DNA from: Chitinophaga sedimenti
GTDB taxonomy: Bacteria; Bacteroidota; Bacteroidia; Chitinophagales; Chitinophagaceae
DNA length: 64,000 bases
Reading direction: 5' to 3'
NCBI RefSeq assembly: GCF_023156195.1
Contig: NZ_JAKUKA010000001.1
Location: 2,604,001 to 2,668,000, forward strand
How positions within the stretch are numbered: the stretch's first letter is position 1; every line of letters starts with the position of its first letter. The notes under the pieces were generated by a model. The model made no database searches. It was not told where the DNA came from and worked only from the letters and a program-made list of their open reading frames with translations. Positions 31,635 through 40,290 of the stretch are shown in pieces. The position numbers and the translations under genes were made by a program.

Positions 31635-34492
31635 TTATTCCTCCTCGATGATCAATCCGTTGATGTACGACATACTACCTAAGTTGCCCACCCCGAGCGG
31701 AATGTACACATCGATAAAGAGCTGGCCGTTGGCGTTCGGTTTACAACCGGTAATCACACTCGACTCGCTCGTATTCAGCCATGCGCTGTGATTCCTCGTA
31801 CTGTCGCCAACCGTGTAATAGCCCGTTCTTGGACTGGTAGCGCTATTGCTGGAGCTGCGGGATGCTACCAACGTTACCTTGTATGTTTTATTGACAAGAA
31901 GACCCGACACCTTCAGATTGTGGTTAGGATTAAGGGAACCGGAGTTGTACCAGTACCCTTTAAGCACGATATCAGGAATCACACCACTATTATTATTTGT
32001 GGTCATACCATCCACATCAGAACCGTTGGCGCCTACGTAAGGCACCCAACTGCTTGTGGCTACACTATTCACAATCCACGGCTTCACAGGATCCTGTACA
32101 GAAATCACTGCTACACTCGGATCGCCATACATATTAACCCAGCCTGGTACGGCAGTAGCCTGCGTTTTGGAAAATTGTACACGCATAGACGGTTTGCCCG
32201 ATGGCGGGAACACGCTTACCTTTACCTCATCACTAATCGTTGCTGTAGCGGTCGTCAATTTAATCCTGAAGATATAAGTACCGTTGGTCAAACCCGCTAC
32301 TATCGTATTAGTACTGAAAGGGCTACGGATTATAGCGGTACTGGGGCCGCTCACCTGCTCCCAGGTACGTGAGGTAATGTTAATGCCATTTGTCTCAATC
32401 ACCGGTAGAAGAGAGGCCGAATCTTTTGGCAAATTCACCACTACGTCGGGTACATTTACAATAGGTGTGGGAGGAAGTGTACCAGTAATTCCGATATCAA
32501 TTACACTTAGGTAAGTAAACGTAGAGTTTTTCGTTTTCATATAAACGATCACGGAATCCATACCGGTTACGTTATGGATGATGGCATTGTTATAGTCACC
32601 CGGCTGTCCGGTGGCATATTTGGTTTCCATCACCTTCGCCTGGGCCCACGTTTCGGTCTGCAGGCGGCTCTGCATCATGCGAGTTCCTGCATCATTATAC
32701 AAACGCGCGCCCCAGAGTTTGATGCGGTATTGATTAGTTGGACTAAGTCCGCGTATTTTAAGCGCTACAGAGTTATCCGGCGCCCCTTCGTGTATATACA
32801 TGCTTTCGCGGGTAGCAGTGGTGGGATAGTCACCAACATCTGCAGTGGAGATACCTCCGAAGTTCATCGATTGGGTAGCGGCATTCGCATCGTACGTAAC
32901 TGCCGGATTGCCCATCAACTCGATACTTACAGGGGACGTTATATTTTCCGTCGTAATCAGACTTCTGATGATTGCACCATTGCGGAAGCCGAGCGAGCCG
33001 CCAGAGCCGCTCCAGTTATTCCAGTAATGATTATAAGCATCTGGGGAAGCCGTAGGCCAACCGATTACCGCACCATTTGCAGGATTGAGCGTATTCTGAT
33101 TATCGCCACCCAAATCTACCAGCAAACGATGATCAAATCCACCAATGGCGCCGGGAGGCACCAGGCTTGTAACGTTAGAAACAAGCGTACCAGAATCAGC
33201 AAACTCTGCCCGTACACGGAAATAAATTAACCCAGTGCGTGGCCTGCTATAAGTTTTCTTGACCGTATTTCCACTGGGAATAACATCGTACTGTGACCAA
33301 CTATTACCATCTGCCGATGTATCTACATAATACTTTCTTACACCGGTAATCGGCACAAAATAAGACTCAAGTGTTTTGAACAACACGCGCGCAAGCGCCT
33401 GCGTACCTGCCGGATTACAGTGTAAGCCATCTCCCGAATCATAAATCGGATTTAAACGGCGTACGGAATCCGGATCCGCCAGCGTGGAATACCCTTCCAC
33501 AAAACGCGTAGGCCAGGTAAAGCGGATACTGTCACCAAGACTTCTCAGCATTTGGTATTGAAAATCGCTCACACCATTGCGCGGCTGCGTAGTATGAAAA
33601 ATAATAGGTATGCCCTTAGCTTTGGCCAGGTTATCAATATAGCGAAGATTAGCCATTGAAGTGGCTACAGGGATACCAGTCCCAGCGTCGTTCGTTGGCA
33701 GCACGCAGTAAATAAAGTCGGGGTTGAGATTAAGCGCTGTAGTGATATTATGACCAGGCGTACCACCCATATCTGTCGGCAACACGTTTTGCGTTGTATA
33801 TCCGCCCACGGCAAAGTTCGACCAGGTAGGTGAAATGGTGGAAGAAGTCAACCAGGCAGCAATCCTGTCTGTAAGTCTATTTGGAGCAGAAGTACCTACA
33901 CCTTCCAGCGTAGAGGAACCTATGCCCGCCATATTGGGATAATTATACAGCGATGTGTGGTTCGTTGCCCAACGCAACATGAACGTATTATCGCCGTTGT
34001 CAAAAACACCCGCATTTAACACTTTCAGGTTACTCCCCCATCACCACTCAATACTGGATCATCAGTGTCAAATCCATCTGCGGCTTCGATATAGATTTGA
34101 TCGGTATCCGCCAGCGCTGGATAAAATGTAATGGTGCCCGTTTCCTTTTCAAAGAATACGCCGCGTGCGTAGTTGCGGTACTGAAAAAGGCCATTCCGCC
34201 ATACTTTCACCTGTCTGTTTATAAAGGACGGATCATTGAAAGTACTGGCGCCCACTGCAGGATAGTTATCCATGCCTGGCTTGAATTGCAGCGCCTTGCC
34301 AAGCTTTCGGAATGCAGTTCGCCCGCTGCCCTGGTTAAACAGAAAACCGGATGTCTGCTTAGATCCGTTCTCAATAATCAACTCCGCGTTTTCGACGCGC
34401 ACAGTGTCTTTCGTTACTTTGAGCGATACTTGCTGTGCAATGGTGACTTGTAAGGACAGCATGCCCCACACGAACAAAATAATTTGTCGCAT
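31635..34492 (-). CDS. Secreted multidomain SGNH/GDSL-type hydrolase
   Basis: The protein has about 950 residues once a G run near 34032 is extended by one base (DGGSNLKVLNAGVFD is then continuous). It starts MRQIILFVWGMLSLQVTIAQ, a signal peptide. After a 140-residue beta domain comes an SGNH hydrolase: block I as MAGIGSSTLEGVG, block III as CVLPTNDAGTG and block V as DGLHCNPAGTQAL with the catalytic D-x-x-H. Block I lacks the usual G-D-S order and has G-S-S, so the nucleophile Ser needs checking. Two or three beta-sandwich modules follow (a malectin-like part near residues 430-600 and one near the end). No T9SS sorting domain is present at the C-terminus. It likely deacetylates or de-esterifies extracellular glycans. 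Confidence 0.75.
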
Positions 34493-34504
34493 AATTGTTA
34501 ACAA

Positions 34505-35009
34505 ATAAAATGATTATAAAAAGTTAGAAGAATAGAGCCCCAATGCCATATCTGCTAAGGGACATGACGCAGGTGAACATACAATTTGTTAAAGCCTTTG
34601 GCGGAACGGCAACTATTCCTTTAGTAAAAGCGATATTGTGTTGTTATAAATTGAGAGTAGACATGCCCGTGATGGCATAGATGTAAATGCAGATGTATAT
34701 TTCATTTTATACGGTATAAGGCGAGGTTACTGTAATACTTCTTGATAAATAAACTATCACTATCGAGTTCCAAACTATCGTTTCAGCTATTGAGGCACAA
34801 AGTAACGTTAAAATCTTTTAACAAAAAAACATTTACTAAAATTTTTAGCAATAAAAGTTTATTCTACTTAAAGTAGTAAACGACTTAGTATGTAATATCC
34901 ACCAAGGACATCAATTTATTTAACAGGGCATACCTCACCTCTCCGATTGCTACTCTACAAGTCAACTTTGGCATGGTTGATAACTCTCAAGCCCACAATT
35001 TCCGCAACC
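34505..35009. other. AT-rich intergenic region upstream of the SGNH gene
   Basis: About 500 bases with low G+C, many poly-A/T stretches and no gene. It must contain the promoter of the SGNH gene on the minus strand, but no clean TANNTTTG box stood out. Its far end joins the scar zone of relics at 35010. Confidence 0.4.
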
Positions 35010-35090
35010 GTTTATTAACTTCCTGTTAATTCTCCATCAAAATAGAAAAGAACAGTACAACGCACCTGCTATCTAATAATATTTTACAAC
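35010..35090. repeat. Direct repeat copy 2 (about 80 bp, partner at 6063-6143)
   Basis: This begins TTTATTAAC and ends ATCTAATAATATTTTACAAC, in the same orientation as 6063-6143. Its last part encodes the minus-strand tail VVKYY plus stop of the small protein at 6127-6489, but the rest of that gene is missing. It is joined instead to an Rhs core fragment. Confidence 0.7.
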
Positions 35091-35150
35091 GGCATCATAC
35101 GCCTTCATCCCATAATCCTCCTGATTCATCCTTCATCTCACCACCATACA
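35091..35150 (-). pseudogene. Relic of an Rhs core fused to the tail of an immunity-like gene
   Basis: The minus strand reads EDYGMKAYDA and, one frame away, GEMKDE. This matches the GQQDYGMRVYDARLG / NGKENDNEV part of the Rhs core at about 11400-11480, at both base and protein level. It runs straight into VVKYY and a stop, the tail of the 6127-6489 protein. This is the scar of a deletion that removed everything between an Rhs core and the end of its downstream gene. Confidence 0.65.
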
Positions 35151-35165
35151 TTGTATCTAAACTAA

Positions 35166-35195
35166 AAGTGCTCCTGACACCGGTCAGAAGCACTT
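35166..35195 (-). terminator. Terminator of the SDR gene
   Basis: AAGTGCTCCTGAC pairs with GTCAGAAGCACTT around a four-base loop, with one mismatch, about 25 bases after the SDR stop at 35220. On the minus strand a short T stretch follows. A decayed version stands at the same place next to the SDR relic near 7900. Confidence 0.75.
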
Positions 35196-35219
35196 ATTTC
35201 ATGAAAAGTCCATACTGGT

Positions 35220-35971
35220 TTAGCGCATACCGCCGGATACAGCGATATTTTCGCCGGTGATCCATAACGCATCTTCCGATGCAAGGAACACAACCGCCGG
35301 TGCAATTTCTGCAGGTTGTCCAATACGACCCATAGGTGTTGCAGCAATCATGGCCGCTTCAATAGGACTACCGGCCAATCCAAGGGAGCGGGCGCCTTCC
35401 GTATCAGTGCTCCCGGGGAGACTGCATTGACGCGGATATTACGTCCTGCAAGCTCTCTTGACAGTGCAATCGTAATGGCATTTATAGCCGCTTTGGATGA
35501 CGTGTACACGCTGGTATGGGGACTCGGATTCTGTGCTCCCACAGAACTGATGTTAATGATGCTTCCACCAACTGCTGGGAAGTGTTTCAGTGACTCCTTG
35601 ATGACGGTCAGGGGGCCGAAGACATTCACACCAAATTGTAGCTGGAAATCAGCTGCTGTAAAGTCCTCTATAGGGCCAAACCGGGCTACGGCGGCATTGT
35701 TCACCAGGATGTCGATCTTTCCATATAAAGATGATACTTCCTCTATCAGCGCTACGACTTCCGCTTCCTTTGAGATATCTGCCTTTAACGCAATCGCTTT
35801 ACCACCGGCCTCTTCGATTTCCGCTACTACACGATCGGCATCTTCCTTTCCTGAATTGTAGTTAACAATAGTCGTAGCGCCTGCTGCTGCTAGTGCTTTC
35901 GCTACTGCTACACCGATTCCCTTTGATCCTCCGGTTACTACCGCGACTTTCTGATTTAAATTGACTGGCAT
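35220..35971 (-). CDS. SDR-family oxidoreductase (3-oxoacyl-ACP reductase-like)
   Basis: The protein has about 250 residues after closing one base near 35400. It has the classical SDR fold: cofactor loop TGGSKGIG (residues 14-21), DI at the adenine site, NNAAVA (about 90), catalytic Ser in INISSVGAQ, the Y-x-x-x-K motif in SVYTSSKAAINA, and RVNAVSPGALI. The break lies just after GALI. In the shifted frame the normal end is read: EGARSLGLAG, TPMGRIGQPAEIAPAVVFLA, ITGENIAVSGGMR and TAA at 35222-35220. The relic copy at 8.1 kb still has TEG here, which confirms the missing base (ATTACG read as ATACG). It is likely an NADP(H)-dependent quinone, keto or aldehyde reductase, divergently paired with an HxlR regulator. 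Confidence 0.9.
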
Positions 35972-35987
35972 ATCGCTTAATTTTCAA

Positions 35988-35995
35988 CAAAGCTA
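35988..35995 (-). promoter_or_regulatory. Candidate -7 box TAGCTTTG for the SDR gene
   Basis: The minus strand reads TAGCTTTG, fitting TANNTTTG, 17 bases before the SDR start at 35971. The 99-base region between the SDR and HxlR genes should also hold the HxlR operator. HxlR proteins usually regulate the divergent oxidoreductase gene. Confidence 0.45.
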
Positions 35996-36070
35996 AAATC
36001 ACTAACTTTACATTGGATATGGGTTTCCTTTTGGAAAGTAGTTTCCTCACAGAAAGTATCTTCTTAAACA

Positions 36071-36451
36071 ATGAAGAAAAAAATATTTATAGACAACAAA
36101 CCTTTGAATTGTCCAAGTCAATTAAAAGCGATACACGACACCATGGATTTGCTCAATGGAAAGTGGAAGATCACTATCATTGGTTGTCTGAATTTTGGAA
36201 ACAAGCGTTTTATGGATCTGCAGCGCGAGGTTACAGGCATTGGTGCTAAAATGTTGTCAAAAGAATTACAGGAGCTGGAAATAAACGGACTTGTTTCCAG
36301 AACAGTGCTGAACACTAAGCCTGTTACTGTAGAATATGCGATTACTGCGTATGGAGAAACCCTAAGGCCGATACTGCGGGAGATGGCAAACTGGGGACAA
36401 CACCACCGGAGCAAGGTGAAGGCATCTTTGAACGGTGGGAAGCCGGGCTGA
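36071..36451 (+). CDS. HxlR-family transcriptional regulator
   Basis: A 126-residue winged-helix protein with the HxlR signature: CPSQLKAIHDTMDLLNGKWK followed by RFMDLQREVTGIGAKMLSKE, LQELEINGLVSRTVLN and the wing VEYAITAYGETLRPIL. The conserved Cys in NCPS near residue 15 is the one that senses electrophiles or thiols in relatives such as YodB and HypR. It is divergently transcribed from the SDR gene, a common arrangement in which the regulator represses the oxidoreductase until a reactive quinone or aldehyde is present. That specificity is an inference. Confidence 0.9.
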   Translation: MKKKIFIDNKPLNCPSQLKAIHDTMDLLNGKWKITIIGCLNFGNKRFMDLQREVTGIGAKMLSKELQELEINGLVSRTVLNTKPVTVEYAITAYGETLRPILREMANWGQHHRSKVKASLNGGKPG

Positions 36452-36580
36452 GTTTATTGGCGTCGCAGGGGTTAAAGATTGAACTGCTTGAAGAGAACAA
36501 AAAAAGAACATAATATTCGGCCTCATCGATACTTACATAAGTGATGCTAAAGCAAAACAGTCATACCAATAAAAAAGCGC

Positions 36581-36650
36581 TATTTAATTAAATTAGTAGT
36601 TCTTCACCTACCACGGCATTGCATCAGCTGTGCGTGCAAAATATCTATAT
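36581..36650 (-). pseudogene. Relic of the CdiI immunity gene 3' end
   Basis: The segment TATTTAATTAAATTAGTAG and the following bases to AAAATATCTAT align with 10191-10278, the last 28 codons of the CdiI gene on the minus strand. The alignment has several indels, so no open frame remains. It is the third collinear match between the two scar zones. The rest of 36452-36706 shows no gene. Confidence 0.6.
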
Positions 36651-36658
36651 AACGAAAA

Positions 36659-36683
36659 ATGGGGCGCCTCCACAGCGCCCCAT
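36659..36683 (-). terminator. Terminator of the DUF4382 gene
   Basis: ATGGGGCGC (36659-36667) pairs perfectly with GCGCCCCAT (36675-36683) around a seven-base loop. TTTTTCG follows on the minus strand. It lies 24 bases after the stop at 36707. Confidence 0.8.
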
Positions 36684-36706
36684 CACTCTCTCCATATAAC
36701 AAATTC

Positions 36707-37501
36707 TTACTGCCGGATAAATACCGTATCCAACGCAGTCACCGCCCCCGGCGTAACAGGCACATTAAACGCGGTATCCCGGTAAGGTGTCTGCGCATCA
36801 TACACCAGGCGCCAGTCACCAGCCGCCAGTCCGCCAAAGAAATAGTAACCGGAAACAGCATCAGGCAACGCCAGCAGCGTATCCGTGTTCTGAATTGCCC
36901 AAACCTGCGTAGCAGCGACGGTTGGCAGAACAACGCCTTTAATGCTGCCTCCTACCGCGGCTGCATAAGCACGGATCACGGGCTTCAGGATGTATTGACC
37001 GCTATTGCCGGCGGTTACCACCGAGCGGCTGGCGTCGAAATCGATATAAAGACGGTATACTACGCCGGCTACCAGTTCGGTCTTGAATTTCAATTTCAGC
37101 CCGGACTGCTGTGCGGAAGGTGTTTTTAGTTCGTGGGAGGCGCCGTCGATCACCACGGTGTTGCGGTCGCCCAATACGAGGCGGATCTGGTTAACGTAGC
37201 CTGCGGAAACGTCCGCATTGGCAAGTACGGTATCCAGTCCGTTGCGGAAATCGAGGAGGTTGTAAATACCCGGATGCAGTAAGGGAACTTCTACCCAGCC
37301 GGTCTCGATGTTGCCGCCGTCCGAGGCGTTAATTAGTATTTTCTGAATGTCGATGTTAACAGCGTCATAACTAGCCGGAGCATCAGTAAGCCGGATTTCC
37401 AGGCGGGCTTTGCCGCTGTTGTCTTCATTTTTCTGACAGGACACAAAAAGGGCGGATGCTGTCATCAGCCCTGCAATTGCAGTAAGGATTCGGTTTTTCA
37501 G
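36707..37501 (-). CDS. DUF4382 lipoprotein
   Basis: The protein has about 265 residues. The frame upstream of the first ATG (37465) still reads KNRILTAIAGLMTASALFVS followed by CQK, a complete lipoprotein signal with the lipobox FVSC. The true start is therefore near 37501 (a CTG stands where ATG is expected, or a base was miscalled). The mature part begins with the DUF4382 pattern LEIRLTDAPASYDAVNIDIQ, then LLHPGIYNLLDFRNG, and QIRLVLGDRNTVVIDG. DUF4382 domains are beta-sandwich modules of extracytoplasmic lipoproteins in Bacteroidota. The C-terminal 90 residues (GGSIKGVVLPTVAATQVWAI) form a carboxypeptidase-regulatory-like fold. It is outer-membrane or periplasmic; its ligand is unknown. 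Confidence 0.8.
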   Translation of the reverse strand: MKNRILTAIAGLMTASALFVSCQKNEDNSGKARLEIRLTDAPASYDAVNIDIQKILINASDGGNIETGWVEVPLLHPGIYNLLDFRNGLDTVLANADVSAGYVNQIRLVLGDRNTVVIDGASHELKTPSAQQSGLKLKFKTELVAGVVYRLYIDFDASRSVVTAGNSGQYILKPVIRAYAAAVGGSIKGVVLPTVAATQVWAIQNTDTLLALPDAVSGYYFFGGLAAGDWRLVYDAQTPYRDTAFNVPVTPGAVTALDTVFIRQ

Positions 37502-37558
37502 ATAAGTGTTTTTCTGCGGGGTTAGACGGCAACTTTACTTGAAGGTTTAATGTGGTAT

Positions 37559-37588
37559 AAAAAAACGCGGCTCCCGCCGCGCTTTTTT
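37559..37588. terminator. Rho-independent terminator downstream of DinB
   Basis: CGCGGC (37566-37571) pairs with GCCGCG (37576-37581), flanked by seven A on one side and six T on the other. It works for the minus-strand DinB gene, whose stop lies at 37593, and could also act on the plus strand. Confidence 0.85.
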
Positions 37589-37592
37589 CAAA

Positions 37593-38098
37593 TTACTTCA
37601 TCCCCTGACTCTCCTCAAACGTGGGCCCGTACAACCCAGGCACCTTATTCCCCGTCGCCCGCAGGTACACGATCATCTCTCCACGATGGTGATAAATATG
37701 ATTGAATAAAAATCCTCTTGCCACAATGCCACGCGGCATCGGCCCCAGCACCACTTTATCACCCGCCTTCATCGTCCATTGCTGGCCGAGGCTTTCATCG
37801 GTTGCCTGTTGCAACGCCGCACGTGCCTTCTCCACGTTGGATTCGAACAGCGCCAGCGTGGCTTCGATATCCGGGGATCGCCGCGTTCCAGTTTATCTGC
37901 GGCCAGATCATACTCGTTCTGCGTGAGGGTGCCGGTGTACCAATAATAAATGGTGGCAATATGCTGGGCCAGTTCGCCCATCGACCAGCAAATGGAAGAA
38001 GGCTTAAACGAAAGGTCCTTCTGCGGCACTGCCTGCAGCAGTTTCCGCGTATTGTTTACTTCGTGTTCAAATTCTCCGATTAAAGTTTGGACGATCAT
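37593..38098 (-). CDS. DinB-family protein
   Basis: The protein has about 169 residues after adding one C near 37873 (GDPPDIEATLALFE is then continuous). DinB proteins are four-helix bundles with a metal-binding His triad. Here His-49-like residues are seen in WSMGELAQHIATIYYWYTG, and the second and third histidines in LFNHIYHHRGEMIVYLRATG, so the triad appears complete. Many members are thiol transferases or damage-inducible proteins of unclear role. It has its own terminator (37559-37588). The gene upstream on the same strand is doubtful. Confidence 0.85.
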
Positions 38099-38125
38099 GG
38101 TTTCAATTTTCTCTAAGTTAACATT

Positions 38126-38314
38126 TTATCGGTTATCCCGATCGTCCACATCCATACGTTTTTCATCGCCCTGCTCCATCGATACCAAGATGCCATTTTT
38201 GAAGTGCATTTCCACATTGATCTCGTACCAAACCTTGAGGTAGATGTGTTCTTTGTAGTACAGTGTTTCCGATCCTAAACACATCCGTGTAAAATAGTAT
38301 CCTGCACTATTCAA
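38126..38314 (-). CDS. Possible small protein upstream of DinB
   Basis: A 62-residue frame (MNSAGYYFTRMCLGSETLYY onward) ends in the charged sequence EQGDEKRMDVDDRDNR, 27 bases before the DinB start. It has no signal peptide and no recognised domain. The sequence around it (38099-38450) contains nothing else that I can support, except that the promoter of the T9SS cargo gene at 38451 must lie there. Confidence 0.3.
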   Translation of the reverse strand: MNSAGYYFTRMCLGSETLYYKEHIYLKVWYEINVEMHFKNGILVSMEQGDEKRMDVDDRDNR

Positions 38315-38450
38315 AATTCAAATTTTCATGTTATATTTATTTACCGGAAATATTATCCCTTTTTTTTTGGAATTAACCCAAACTCGTAACCGGGACATTC
38401 AAACCATGTAGTACTATATATTTTTTTAACCCACATTTAAATCAATACTT

Positions 38451-40199
38451 ATGAAACAAAATTTTCGTCCCCTGCTGACCCTCATTGTCAGCCTCACCTT
38501 CAGTATGTCTTTGTCTGCCCAAACTACCGTCACGGTAATTGATTACCAAAACTGGAGTTCCACCGCTTGCAATGCATTTGCACCTGCAGAAGTCAATGTC
38601 AGCAACATACCACATCGCGCTGTCACCGGGCAACCTCAACGTGACAACACAAATCAGGCATTGAGTCTGGGCTGCTTTAATTCCAGCCCCGCAAACGGAA
38701 CAGAATATCGTCTTTCCTACAATTTTAAGGCGGGTTTCAAGTACATCATCAAGGTGAATGCCTCCAGCTACAATGCACCTAATTTATTCTTTGATTTCTT
38801 ATCCAGTGCCAACGCCCTCAGCAATTCTTGCTCAGGCTACAGTTCGATGCTTTCCGCAACGCCCACGCGAAAAGGAGTGCAACTATCAACAGGTACTTAT
38901 ACAGATAAAGAGGTCACTTGGGAATCCTGTCCCGGCAACTACCCTTACCTGCTGGTTACCTGTAGCCCAATCATGAGTACCGCTGTGCAAACGGCCCTGA
39001 TAAGAAAAATCACGATTACAGAAATTACACCGGCGGATCCGGAACTCACATTGACGCCAACTTCCTTTACCCCGGTGTGTGGTGCTCCCGTTACCCAAAC
39101 TTTTACCGTGAACAATCCATTTAATGTTACCGGCATCACACAATATGTATGGAACCTGGGCGCCTCAGCGGGCGCTTGGACTTATAACGGCAATCCGGCA
39201 GCAACCAGCATGACCACTACTGCCAACGCCATCACCTTGACCACTGCTCCGTGTACAGGTACGCCACCAGCTAATTTTACGGTTACTGCGTATAAAGGAA
39301 CAACCGCTTATAAAACGTACACCGTTTACGCCAACCCTGTGCCGCCGGTTACAACAATGGCAATTCTTGGTGATGACCGTATCTGCAGTGGTTCCAAAAA
39401 CTACACGGTAAGTGGTATGCCTTGCGGTTCTCAAGTAACCTGGAGCAGTACACTTGCCAACCTTAGCTGCACGACCTGTAACGCGACCACCGTTGGCATG
39501 ATCACAGAGGGAAGCATTACACTTACTGCTGCTGTACTCACACCATGCAGCAGTACGCCTGTAGTACTGACAAAAACAATTACGACTGGCGTGCCACATC
39601 CGTTGGACAACATTTCCATCGTTTCAGGCAACGGCAACTATAGCGCTCCCTTTATGGAAATGCTGACGAACTACATGACGGTACAGGTAAACACGAACGG
39701 CTTCTCCAATCTGGTATGGACCATAGCTCCCAACTCCCTTCCAGACTTCACCGCAACACCATCATCAAACGGACAAACACTTGATGTATATGCTTCGCTC
39801 GTCCCCTACAGCAACGAGCAGGGAACCGTTCGCCTGGCAGCCACTCACAATGTTTGCGGCCGTTCGACCAAACGCTTGACCTTTTATGAGGGTGCGGGCG
39901 TGGGAGGCTTTACCATTGGTGTATCACCCGTTCCGGCAAATAACATACTGCAGATTAGTGTAACAGATAACAACAAATCAGTTCAACGCAGCAGTAATGG
40001 GAAAACACAACCAGGAAAGCTCACTATTCAACACGTGCAGGTATTGGACAAACTGGGTAATGTAAGACTTGACCGCAAATTACGGGCTGGTAGCCGCAAT
40101 ACGTCACTCGACGTATCGGCCCTGCCAGGAGATGTATATGTGCTGAGAGTATTCGACGGCAGTATCTGGCAATCGAAACAAATTATCGTACGACATTAA
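38451..40199 (+). CDS. T9SS-secreted Ser/Thr-rich protein with sorting domain
   Basis: A 582-residue protein with a signal peptide (MKQNFRPLLTLIVSLTFSMS, cleavage after SAQ). The long Thr/Ser/Asn-rich middle is built of Ig/PKD-like beta modules, with cysteine pairs such as DRICSGSKNY and CGSQVTWSSTLANLSCTTC. A type A type IX sorting domain closes the protein: GVSPVPANNILQISV, LDKLGNVRLDRKLRAGSRN, LDVSALPGDVYVLRVFDG and WQSKQIIVRH. It is expected on the cell surface or released. No catalytic domain is visible, so it may be an adhesin or a matrix protein. It converges on the DUF695 gene with a shared terminator. Confidence 0.85.
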   Translation: MKQNFRPLLTLIVSLTFSMSLSAQTTVTVIDYQNWSSTACNAFAPAEVNVSNIPHRAVTGQPQRDNTNQALSLGCFNSSPANGTEYRLSYNFKAGFKYIIKVNASSYNAPNLFFDFLSSANALSNSCSGYSSMLSATPTRKGVQLSTGTYTDKEVTWESCPGNYPYLLVTCSPIMSTAVQTALIRKITITEITPADPELTLTPTSFTPVCGAPVTQTFTVNNPFNVTGITQYVWNLGASAGAWTYNGNPAATSMTTTANAITLTTAPCTGTPPANFTVTAYKGTTAYKTYTVYANPVPPVTTMAILGDDRICSGSKNYTVSGMPCGSQVTWSSTLANLSCTTCNATTVGMITEGSITLTAAVLTPCSSTPVVLTKTITTGVPHPLDNISIVSGNGNYSAPFMEMLTNYMTVQVNTNGFSNLVWTIAPNSLPDFTATPSSNGQTLDVYASLVPYSNEQGTVRLAATHNVCGRSTKRLTFYEGAGVGGFTIGVSPVPANNILQISVTDNNKSVQRSSNGKTQPGKLTIQHVQVLDKLGNVRLDRKLRAGSRNTSLDVSALPGDVYVLRVFDGSIWQSKQIIVRH

Positions 40200-40219
40200 T
40201 TCGTTCCATTTTGTCTAAC

Positions 40220-40255
40220 AAAAAGGTATTGCCTCCATGAAGCAATACCTTTTTT
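40220..40255. terminator. Bidirectional terminator between convergent genes
   Basis: AAAAAGGTATTGC (40220-40232) pairs with GCAATACCTTTTT (40242-40254), with A and T tracts on both sides. It separates the T9SS cargo gene (stop 40199) from the DUF695 gene (stop 40291). Confidence 0.85.
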
Positions 40256-40290
40256 GTTGCAGGCATATTACCCAAAGAAAGCATGTATTT

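Noticed and set aside
35162..35347. A 61-codon minus-strand frame beside the SDR gene
   Set aside because: It lies out of frame with the SDR C-terminus, which is read in another frame over the same bases and matches the family end perfectly.
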